From Brachionus manjavacas (Eukaryota; Rotifera; Eurotatoria; Ploima; Brachionidae): a DNA stretch of 64,000 bases. The notes below the pieces were generated by a model. It did not search any database. It worked only from the letters and a program-made list of their open reading frames with translations, and was not told the DNA's origin. Both the position numbers and the translations under genes were made by a program. The first letter of the stretch is position 1, and every line of letters starts with the position of its first letter. The DNA lies in assembly GCA_019054805.1 (NCBI GenBank), contig JAHQIY010000002.1:62001-126000 (forward strand). The letters are read 5' to 3'. Below are positions 41,001-53,000 of this stretch, one piece after another.

Positions 41001-44000
41001 AAGGCTTTTGTTATTTGTGATATTTATTCTAGTTTGTGTGCCGTCCATATCCTCAAGTCATAAAAGCAGGCCAGCTAATTTAAATTCGATTTTTGGTCTC
41101 TTTTTTCACAACTAGTCTACACTCAGACATGATTCGGAAAATTTGTTCACTCGCAAAAACTTTAACTCTAATTGCGTAATGCTCTCTATTGCATACATCC
41201 TTCATAAGGTATATCTAGCAGTCATACTAAAGCACCACCAGCACCAGTGTGAGCACAACTTCAAAGGTTTGTGAAAAATTTAGTAATTGCCATAGAAACC
41301 CGGCATTTTTGGCTACATTTGAAAACAAATTTAGAGTAAATGCTGGAGCCCGCTAAGCCCAATTTAGAACATCTTAAAAGACTTAACTAGCTACACCATT
41401 TTTCTTACGCAATAGGAAAACTGGTTCAAATTAATTTAGAGATAAAAAAATTTTTTCGTCCCTGACAATTGCCTGAGTCATTTCTCCAAAAAAAAAAAAA
41501 TTACCATGGTCAATCGTACTGAAGCAAATAAATTTTTAAAATTTTTTTTTCAATTTATTTTAAATTAGAATTGTTAATTTTGGTATTTTTTTTCAATTAG
41601 GTTGTAATAGCCAGAGCAGACCGAGTAGTGTGCAGCAGGGATTTAAGGAAACAAAGTCGAAGAGACGCGTGAGCCTTAACGATTCAATAGAAGACGAAAG
41701 AAACTTGCTGAAAAAACCGTCACCTAACCGCAGCTATTCAGAAGGATACCTGAACGACAATGACACAGACATAGACCAAGATTTTGACTGCTCGAACTCT
41801 GATCTCTCCATAAACAGAAACAGTCTCAACTTGCAAATGGAGCCGGAACAAAGAGCCAAGGTCAGATCGGGCTCATTTGACCGCGTGAAAGCTGAGCGCC
41901 AATCGCCCATCCATCAACTTGAAGACCAAATAAAATTTTACGAACGAGTCAAGGACACATTTATGGCCAATCTGGACAAACCGGCCTGTTTGTCGCCGCA
42001 GTCCTCGTCGCCCAAGCGACGCAGGTCGACCAGCTCGGAGCAAAAATTCCTCCAGTCCGACAAGCTAGTGTACAAGGTGTGCGAGTATGTCGACCATGCG
42101 ACTCTCAATGAATTGACCATGACCTCGTCGGACAAGAGCCGAAAGCCGCACAGTGACACACAAACGCCTCCAGAGCATAGACTAGTTCAGTCGATTAGTG
42201 TACCTGCGATTGTAGTGCACGAGACTAGAAAAGAGAATGAAAAATCAATAGAGGATTGTGGTTGCCATGGCAACGGCGATCAAAATATCGACAAATCAAT
42301 AGAAAAAGATTCATTTCAAGCAGAACAGACATTCAATCAGCAACATAGCACACAATCGCTTAAGCAGCAATGCGACAAATTCAAACGCACCAAATTGTGT
42401 TCGTTCCTAAGCAGTCCGAGTAAGAAGCGGGCCAAAATGGACGACCGGCAACAAATGACACGGTCGCCGATCAACAGCGACTCGACAGACTCGCAAAATC
42501 TGCGCCTCGTCCTCGAACAAGAGCTCAGAAGCGACGAAGAGGACGAGTTTTTCGTGGCCATTTCGTCGCACAGTCTTCAAACGGGCTCGTGTCCCGAGTT
42601 CTACTGGTATCCGGGCTCCAAATCGTCACTGAAACGCACCCGCTCCGAAAACAACCTTGTCGCACTCAAGTCCTACGAAAACATCACCCAATCGAACTAT
42701 GTCCAAATGATCAATTCGATGATACACGGCGCCATATCGGACATCACCGACCCGGACTACGCCGACTACCTCAAGCGTCACATACAAGGCCTGTTCGACA
42801 ACCTGACCCCAGTGCTCATGAAGTCCAAGTCGAACGAAGAAATAGCGATGGCGTCGCCGAGCCGCGACAAAATCAGCCAACTAATAAATCACAGCATGCC
42901 CAAAAGTTTGTCCTTCGACTTCAAGCTGCTCGAGGACAGCAAGCTGAACAACAGCGACGATGCCATGGACTTTTCCAAGTTCGGCCTGGGCATCAAAGAC
43001 CACGAGAGCTCGGACGACTCGTTGCAATCGAACGAACTCGAACGCTCCTTCATCGAGTCCTCTCACACCCAAATAGAAGACCTGGTCAGCGACTTGATCG
43101 ACCAGATCGAGTCACACGACACATTTGAGTGCAGCGAGCTCAAGTCGTCCACTCGCATCAATTTCGACGACTTGCCAAACGACACCAAACTCAACGGCTC
43201 CATTCAGCAAAGCTCGATGAACGACGACTCGACGCCGTTCGGCAGCGAATCGTGCGCCTCCACCATCGTCAATGTAACGCTCGTCAAAGACCCTAGGAGC
43301 GCCTCTCAAACGCCCATTGAACCAAACGATCACGATCACAATGTCAACTTGATAAACAGCTCGCAGAGCGACGACTACAGCGAAACGCGTCGCCTCATTC
43401 CCACAGACTCGGATGACACCGATGACACTGATGACACTGATGACCATGATGATGATGATGACGATGATGACGATGTTCAAAAAAAGGCACACTCAGCTCA
43501 GCTGAGCGATTCGCTGGAGGATGATGTGGTGATCGAGTGCAAGATAGACTACCGGATCAAGAGTGGGTCGGACAGCGACTCGTCGTTCACGGACAGTGAC
43601 GAGATGGAGAAAAAATCCTGCTCGGACTATGACAATATGAGGCAGAATTTGTCGACGAGTGTGGACGAGGCCGAGTCGGCCATGTTGTCGACGAGTGTGC
43701 ACTCGTTGAACAGTGTAGAGTCCGGACCGAATTTGGTGAATGAAACACTGGCCAGCTTGGCTAGTTTGAACAGTGAGCAGAAGAGCATGGATGAAGACGA
43801 TGAGCCAGAGTTCATTTTCGGCGACGATTTTGCCGATTTGGACGAGAATTGGATGCAGGAAGACGACTGGTTTGCTAGTTCAGCGATCAGGCCGGCCGTG
43901 TCCATGCATTCGGTGCGTCAGCTCGACCCCATTGCCGAAGAGGACGAACGGCTCAAAGAAGAGGAAATTGTGTTCAAAAAGAGCCAAGATCTCAAAGATT

Positions 44001-47000
44001 TGTTTGAGAGTGTGGAAAATTTTAAAATTTCATTCGAGTACAAGTACAAGCCCGAGAGCGAAAAGCTTAGGTCACAAGAGTGTAATATCAAGTCACTGCT
44101 GGGCTCCACGGCTCCTACTGTAATCAAACAAGAGTCCAAAATGGATCACTCTCGGTCTGGTTTGCAGCTGCCACACATTGGTCAAACATTGACAGAAAAG
44201 TGTGAAATTGAGCTCAAACACAGTGGGAATAATGACTCGGTGAACAGTCAAGAAAGTGGTGAGAAATTAACAGAGAATGTGGACTATGAGCACCAAACAA
44301 ATGAACAAGCTGCACAGACCAGCAATGGCCAAAGTCTAACAGGCTGTTTTGACCAAATTCAAAAGAATTGTTTGCTTGAAGTTAAAATCGAACATAGAGA
44401 ACAAAGCGATGAGTCACTGACAAGCCAAGACAGTTGTGAAGCAGTAGCACAACAAATCGACCATGAAGAGCATCTAGTTGAAGTGGAAAAAGATTTAGAA
44501 AGTATAAATGGTCAAACTGGTGAGGAAAATAAAGAATTTGAGATCAAGCATCAAAATGATGAATCATTAGCAGAAAATTTTGATCAAGAAAAGCATCAAG
44601 TTGAAGTGCAAGAATATTTGGAAACTAGCAAAGGTCAAACAAGTGAACAAAGTAAAGAAACAGGAGACATTAAGAAAAGTGAAAGTTTGACAGACTGTTT
44701 TGAGGAAATTCAGCAAGACTGTTTGCTAGAAGTTGAGATCACGCACCAAAATGAAGAATCATTAACAAGTCAAGACAGCTGTGAAGCAGTAGCACAAAAT
44801 ATTGACCATGAAGAACAACAAGGAGAAGAACACAGCCATTTGGAAATTAAAAATAACGACCAAACTTCAGAGGCTATCACACAACAAAGTCAACAAACAA
44901 ATTCATTAATTGAAAATGAGAAAAGTGAAAGTCTGACAGGTTGTTTGGAGGAGATCCAAAAGGACTGTTTTCTACAAGTTGAAGTCAAACACCAAAACGA
45001 TGAATCATTAACAAGTCAAGACAGCTGCGAAGCAGATGCACAACAACTTGGCCATGAAGAACATTTAGAAAATGTCCAAAAATATTTAAAAAATAAAAAT
45101 GGTCAAACTGGTGAGGAAAATAAAGAATTTGCAGTGACTAAAAATAGTGAAAGTCTGACAGACTGTTTTGAGGAAATTCAGCAAGACTGTTTGCTAGAAG
45201 TTGAGATCAAACATCAAAATGATGAATCATTAACAAGTCAAGACAGCTGTGAAGCAGATGCACAACAACTTGACCATGAAGAATATTTGGAAAATGTCCA
45301 AAAATATTTAAAAAATAAAAATGGTCAAACTGGTGAGGAAAATAAGGAATTTGCAGTGACTAAAAATAGTGAAAGTCTGACAGACTGTTTTGAGGAAATT
45401 CAGCAAGACTGTTTGCTAGAAGTTGAAATAAAACACCAAAATGATGAATCATTAGCAGAAAATTTTGATGATAAAAAACATCAAGTTGAAGTGCAAGAAT
45501 ATTTGGAAACTAGCAAAGGTCAAACAAGTGAACAAAGTAAAGAAACAGGAGACATTAAGAAAAGTGAATATTTGACAGACTGTTTTGAGGAGATTCAGCC
45601 AGACTGCTTCTTACAAGTTGAAATCAAGCATAGGGAACAAATTAATGAATCATTAGCAAGTGAGGCGAGCTGTGAAACACTAACAGAAAATATTGACCGA
45701 AAAGAACATTTGGTCGAGTCTAAAAATGGTGAAACAAATGACAATAGTGACAGTCCAACTAGTTGTTTTGAGGAGATCGAAAAAGAAATAAAACACCGAG
45801 AACAAAATGAGGAGTCATTGACGAGTGAAGAAAAGTGCGCCCATTTGGAAGACACATTTGTGCAGCTAGAAATCCAACAAGACAAAACCAGCGGCAACAC
45901 CTGCACTAAGTTCATTGAGCAATCTAAAGAGACCATCACACACTACAGTGTAGAAAGGCACTCGCTAACCGAGTCCAAAAACAACGAATCTCTGACCAGA
46001 TGGTACGAACAGATTGAGAAAGACTGCTGCTTGCTAGAAGTGGAAATCAAGCACCAGGAGCAAAACGAAGAATCGCTGCAAAGCCAAAAAAGCTGCGAAC
46101 AAGAGCAAGAGATGGAGGACGCAAAGAATGAATGGATGGGTGGCGAGCAAAGTGACGACCAATGTCTGAATGAAACTCTGACTGCAGAAAAGCAGCAACA
46201 AGCGGCCACACTCGGCCACAAACACTGCGACAAGTCAAAGTCGAGCTCGAGCATCGAGACAACGAGCGAAAAGTGTGACGACATGCAAAAGGACTCGGTG
46301 CTCGAGACCAGATACTTTGACTCGTGCGAGTCGGACAGCAGCTCGGACGCCAGGCTGAGCCGAAAGCGCCACGACATGCAAAAAGACTCGCTGCTCGAAA
46401 TCGAGACCCAGTACACGGCCAACGGCGACGACACAAGCTCCGAAAACTTCTTCGACGAGCCCACTCACAAATGCGACCCCGTCGACCTCAGCCCAAGGTC
46501 TTTGAAGTGCGAGGGCGGCTGCAGCGAGTGCCAGTCGGCCGGCCAGCTCACCGACGAAGAAGAAATTCACGTCGAGTACTTCGAGTACGTGATAACGAAC
46601 GACTTGTGCGACCAGGTGCACGCGGCCGCCGCCGACTGTCCGCTGGAGAAAAAGTGCGAGAGCGAGCTCGACTTGTCCAAACTGGAGCTGGACGTGCGCG
46701 CCGACGAGTGCAACACGACCGATCCGCTCAAGCAGGTCTTGTCCGACATTGACAAACAAATCGAGGTGAAGTGGTCGTCGCTGGGCCACGACAAAAGCTA
46801 TCAGGTGTGTCCGGCCGAGCTGGCCGTCAACATGGTCGACAGCGGCACGCAGAGCACGCCGCCTCTGTCGCCCATCAAAAAGCTCGGCCCGGCCAAAAAA
46901 AACGTCTACACCGAGACCGACGACTCGCACATCTTCAGCCAATTTTTGATCACAAGCGAGGAGCAAAAGCTGCGCCAAAAGCTCAAGGAAAAGGAGAACT

Positions 47001-50000
47001 CGCTGCGGCAAACCACCATTGGCACCCAGACCGCTCACAGCGCACACATCGAGCATTTGCCTGCCCAGCAGCAACAGCGCCCGCGCCACCTCAAGCCAGT
47101 GCCACAAAAAATTCTCATTTTGAACGAGGACGCCCACACGGACGCCCGCACCGACACTCACATGGACACCAATCTAAAGCTCAATGTGCGTCAAAAGATC
47201 AAAATTGAGAATTTGCACGAGTACACCAAGCCGCTGGATCGCTTGGTCAAGGTCACTGACGAGTTCTACACTTTGCCCACTCAAATGAAAACAACGCACT
47301 TGAAGTGTGTGGACGTGCAGACCCAAGAAGATGAAAAAGAAGAAGACGAAGAAGATGAAGGAGAGGAGGAGAAGAGAGCCGAGTCAAATGACAGATCGCG
47401 CTGCCTCTCCAACTCGTCCACTTTCATCGACTTGCTCTCGCTCAATCTGGACCGGTCCAAAACCTGGGTCGAGCTCACCGAGGCCAAGCTCAACTACATG
47501 ATCGGCGAAACGGACGCAGTCCTGCGCTCCATGAACCTGGACTCGTCGTCATCGTCCTCCTCCTCCTCTTCCTCCTCCACCTCATCATCATCATCATCGG
47601 ACAACGACGACGACCATCACAAAAAGCGCGCCAACCGCAGCAACCACAGACCCAAGTCGAACACCAACACCAGCAGCAACCTGAACTTGAACCTGAGCGC
47701 AACAGCGTCGTCGCACACTTCTCCGCGCATCCACCTGATATCGCCCGAGCACACTCTCAACTGTTTGACCTCGACCACCAAGACCATCGAGGAAATGACC
47801 CAGCTGTACTTGGACAACTACAAGCGTCAATTGGAGGAGTCGCGCAAAGAGCTCAGCTGCAAGATGAGTCTGCTCGAGGCCGAAAAGGAGAAGATAGGCA
47901 AGATAAGGGACGCGAGAAAGAAAGAGTTGTACATGAGGCGCCAGGCGGCCATCCAGGCCTTTAAGCTCGAGCGCCAACGAGAGCTCACAAACTCGCTCAA
48001 CGAGGACCTGAATTCGCACAGCGAATCGATTGTGTACGACGACTTGGAGGACGATGAGTTTAGTCGGACGCTGAGCACGTCCAAGCGTTTGTTGACCAAC
48101 GATTTGCCCTCGCACAAACGCGAAAAGCTGGCCAAGATTAGGCGCGACGTGGTGCTGAACTCGTCGGCTCGACCCGAGCCGTACGTGACGCCACGGATCG
48201 ATGCGCCCGCCAACCACAATAGCGCCCACTCCAGACTCCTCATACCTGTCCAAAAGAGCTACATGGTCGAAGAGACCGTGCAGACCAGAGTCGAGCACAC
48301 AACTAGTTCGTCAAGCAACTCGTCATCCATTATTGACGAGTCAAGGCTCTTGCTTAAAGAGTACGAACAGTTGAGAAACGATTCTGTGTCTGAGATTCAG
48401 CGAGCTCAAGACTCGCTCAATGCCAGTTTGCTATGGTTGGAAAATCAAAAGCAAAAGTAAGTTGATTTGGATTTTTTTCTTTTTTTTTTTGGCGCTTTTA
48501 CTTTTAATTTGGATTATTATTAAATGGGTATTTATTTAAAGAAATAATAATCGTAATAGAAATTATGCGAAAATATTTTTTTTTGTGAAGTAAAGTTTTA
48601 ATTAATCAATTAGATTTCAATTTTTTTTAAATGAGATCTTATGTTGTCATCTTTTTGAATTTCTTGTTTATTACGTTTCAAAAATGAGGAAAAAGTTTAC
48701 AAATTTTTGAAATTATTGGTATTAAAAAGATAAATTTTTTAAGTTTTATACTCGAAAAATCATCTTCTTTTGGATAAATAAGAAAACTTAAAATATTGAA
48801 ATAATACTAAGAAGAGAATGTTAAATAATTTTAGATTTAATATTTTAAATGCCGAAGTGCTATTATTCAATGTGTCCAGAGCAGACATTAGTCTTTCATG
48901 CGAACATGGTCGACACACTCGTTTATTTAAAGAAACAAAAAATAAACCAAAAAAGGAAAATAAAAAATTTTAAATATAAACCGAATTATTTTAATTTATA
49001 ATATAATATTATTATTATTATTTATTCAATGAACGCCTTGTAGGTGATGTTAAAAATAAAAAATTATAGTTAAAATAAAATAGTTTAGTTTGAGACGAAA
49101 AAAAAAAAACAGCATCCGATAATTTTACTTATGAACTATTTTATTTTATTTTAACTATAATTTTTTATTTTTAACATCGCCTACAAGGCGTTCATTGAAT
49201 AAATAATAATAATAATAATAATATTATATTGTAAATTTAAAAAAAAAGAATAATATAATTTTACATATTTAAGAAAATTATAGATGTAATCTATGTCAAA
49301 TCTGGGAAATATTTAAATAAACTCAATAAGGTGTAGATTTACATTATTAATTTTTCTTTGTCTAAATAGAGATAAATTTAAATCTAGATCATTCAGTGTA
49401 AAAGAGTTGATAAATTTAGAAAAAAATAACGAGAATGTTAATTTACCAAATGAGAAAACTTAAAATATTATAATAATACTAACAAGAAAATGCTAAATAA
49501 TTTTAGATTTAATATTATGAATGCAGAAGGGCCAGATCTGCTAAAGTGGATAACTCTCGATGTCCTGGTTTGGAGATTTATGCTGGTGTTATTAGTCCTA
49601 GGCAAATCTTCCAAAGCTTTCAGAGTTGTTAATGCTTTCTTTCAATTAATCTGCACACATATTGAATATTATTTCTCATGAAAACATTTCGCACAAATTA
49701 TTCGATCAAAAATTCTACATCTAAATTCTAAAAAATAATAAAATTTATTCTCTAATGATGTAGGCCTTTTTATCGTTCTTTTTTGTCTGACCGGTTAGCT
49801 ATCAATGGAGGATCGACTTCTTTTAATCAAGGCACCATATATTAAATGGTCATCAATTAATGGACTGACAAAAAAGACTAAATCTCCTGACAAAAAAACT
49901 ACATTTGAGTGACAAAAATACTTTTTTGACTAATTAATTATTTTTACAACAAATTAATGATTCTGAGATGACAATAAAAATCAAAATCTTGAGCTATAGC

Positions 50001-53000
50001 ACCCAAATCGGAATCAGACGATAATGACAAACCGTTTTGTCCAAATCTCATCATCAAGCTAGAGTCAACTATGAGACAACGTCACAATTTAAGTTCATTC
50101 CTTACAATCTTGGAGAACTACATTATTAAATAGCTTAATTAGAACTAAATAATATAATAATAAAACCTATCATAAAATAGGTTTTATTTTGTCAGTCCAA
50201 AATTATTAAATAGTCATCTCAATATATATATATATTTGTGAGTCGTTTAGTTTTTTTGTCAGAATAATTAGTTTTTTATAGTCAGTTAAAATAGATTAAA
50301 TTAGTCACCACTTATAGTTATTTTTGTCACCCCCAAAAAATTTAAGCCAGACTTTCCAAAAAGGTCATAAGTCGTGTATTTTCCAGATAGGTTACGTTTA
50401 AATTCTTTGATGAACGAATAGGCATCAAATTTTTTTTCATCTTTTTAAAATTTATTGAGTTGCTTAATCAAATTTTTGAATAGTTGCTGACATCTGAATA
50501 ATTCGTTGTGCAATAATATTTTAAAAAATTTTACTATTTTTTCTACTCTAGCTCAATGCTAGAAAATAAAAATTCAAAATTCTCCGTTTTTTCATTCGAA
50601 CTTGTTGCTAAACCAAACGGATGCAAAACTCTATCTTTATCAGTAGTTGCTAAAATTTGAGCAGGAAATCCTTGCCAAACTAGCTTTTAAATTGCATCAG
50701 CATGAAAATGAGTTGACATCTAAACCAGACTTGTTTTTAAGTCACAGTTTTAAGTCTAAGTCAGAAAAATTTAAGTCAAAGTTATGACTTGACTTGAATT
50801 TTTTTCATTTTTTTAGTGAAGTTTAGTCGAGTCAACTAATTTTCTGATTTTAAAACTAAACTTTTTTTGGATTAAAATAAAAAATCATTTTTAATTTTTT
50901 TCAGTTTAAAAATCAAAAATTTAGTTGACTTGACTAAACTTCACTAAAAAAAAAAATTTAAGTCATTGACTTGACTTGACTTAAGACTTGTGACTTAAAA
51001 ACAAGTCTGATCTAAACATATTTTTAAATAATCAGAATCGAAATTGTACACTACTTTATTGATAAATACCCATTTTATTACCAGCTTTTTTTTACTGTTT
51101 AGCTTTATTAATCTGCAGGGTAGTTTATGAAATCATAGAAAAATTTTCATTGAAAACAAATTAACGAAAATAGTTCAGTTCAAGTCAAGACGAACTATAA
51201 AAAAAGAGAAAAATTTTAATACAGAGAATAAACAAATATAGGCAAAAAATTGAAAAGACAACAAATTTGTTGATGTTTGCTAATAATCAGTTAATGAAAT
51301 ATAAGCTTTAAAAAAATAAGAAGAGACAAATAGATAAATGTTGGATTATTTTAAATCCTGTGATCCATTACGGGAAAACAAAAAAAAATATTCTCCAATA
51401 TTGTTTGTTACTTATTTGAATAAAAAATGTTCAATATTTGAAATTTTAATTAATACTGACAATTAATTTTAGAAATCGTGCACACACTACAATTAATTTC
51501 TTTTTGATTTCCAATTTTCAATTTTTTTTCTATTATTTTTTAATTTATTTCACTTTACTTAAGAGGTGTTTACTAGATAAAAAAAATATCAAAATAAAGT
51601 GAAATAAGCTAAAAAAAAAAAAAATATTAATGTAATAAAAACTTACTCAAAAATACCCAAACTTTTAAAAAAAACCTAAATTTGAAACTCTTGTGGTAAA
51701 TATGTAAAAAAAGAAAATTAATTTTTATAAAGAAATCATCCGAATTGAGTGACATGTCTTTAAAGTAAAGTACTCTATTTAAGTGACATGTTTTTCAAAA
51801 TTGAGCATTGTTTTAAAAAGAAATAAAAATTCAATTTTAGTGACATGTAATAAAAAGTGAACACATTTTAAACTATTAAAAATTGTTAAAGCTTATATAA
51901 AATTCTTCAAAAAATGAAAATTGAATTAACTTTGTTTTTTAACTATGTTTAGTGTTTTTTTTAACATTGGTCAAATTTATTCATTTTTTAAGACATGTCA
52001 TCAAAATTGAACATTACTCTATTCTACTAAATTACAAAAAAAAATTATGAAATTAAAAAAAATTTTTAAATTATAAAAAAAAATTGTAACAAATATTCTA
52101 GACCAAAATTTGAAGAAAAAAATAATTTTCGACTTATTTTCGGTTTAATTCCTAAATTTATAAAAACAACGATAAAAATAAAAAGAAAATGCAGGCTAAA
52201 TGACCGGCCCTCTTTATTTCTGAGTAAATCAAGAAGTAGCTTCCTTTTAATAAAAGCTTTGACATTTTCCAAAAAATCCGCTAAAAATTGTCTAAAAACT
52301 TTATTCAAAGACAAAATTAAAAATATAAATAAATTAATACTCAAAATCAAATAATCAATCTACTAAAGGCTCTGTTAACTGACTAATTAGCTTGTCCGCT
52401 CCAGACTAATAATTAAAAATACTAGAAAAGAATTAAATTTTTAAATTATTATAGTGAGCCTTCAGATGATAATTACGCCTTCATTTCTGAATATATAAAC
52501 GAAACCGGTAAAATAGTTAAAAATTGTTAAAATTTAAAGACTTTTTCAAAAACAAAATCCTAATTTAAAAATTTTTTAATCAAGTCGGATCCGATCGCTC
52601 AAAGAGAACAAGCCATCAAAAGACATGTTCCACGCAAGCTACTCGAAATCCCGAACCGAATCTGGACGCAGCTCACGCAGCGATTCCATCAATTCCAGTA
52701 AGGCAGCAAAGACCAGAGAGCTATCACCAGTGTCCAGATTCCGCGAAGAGCAGAAAGAGTACCTGCTCCGAGTCAATACCAATAATTCGACAGCATCGAA
52801 TTCAAATACCAATAGAAAGGAAATTCCCATCTCAATCTATTCACCTCTCTCCTCGTCGTCATTCCTCTCAAGCCCATCATCCACATTCACCTCGAAACGA
52901 AGCGCCCCATCGTCAAACCATAAGACTCGAGTTGATCAAGTGTCAAAATCCAACACAACCAAGATCACTATCACCGACTATTCAGCCAAAATTCCGTCCA

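Larger units (their letters stand above)
41601..48456 (+). other. Giant 6.9-kb exon of the kinesin gene (about residues 1502-3787)
   Basis: Uninterrupted frame of 6,856 nt, acceptor CAATTAG at 41600 and donor GTAAGT at 48457. GC content is visibly far above the flanks, as expected for sustained coding. The N-terminal half is acidic and Ser-rich, with motifs such as [10 protein letters not shown] and MKSKSNEEI. An Asp run, DDTDDTDD and on to D9 or so, is at 43415-43475. Tandem repeats follow (44330-46115), then a helical, TQT-containing segment (46840-47320), a Glu run (47325-47375), a Ser run (47540-47606), and the conserved C-terminal module. It gives no recognised enzymatic domain. Confidence 0.92.
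48457..52454. other. 4-kb intron after the giant exon
   Basis: It contains the palindromic element, 0.5-kb element copy 2 and the hAT MITE listed separately; the rest (51020-52454) is AT-rich without a gene. Confidence 0.7.

Noticed and set aside
42589..43128. 179-codon plus-strand frame in another phase
   Set aside because: Alternate frame of the giant exon; the exon's main frame continues uninterrupted through it.
46235..47161. 308-codon open frame on the minus strand
   Set aside because: It lies antisense to the strongly coding giant exon. Its composition is the mirror of biased codons in the true frame, and it has no recognisable content.
47594..48298. 234-codon minus-strand frame
   Set aside because: Shadow of the conserved STARD9-like C-terminal module, which is clearly coded on the plus strand.
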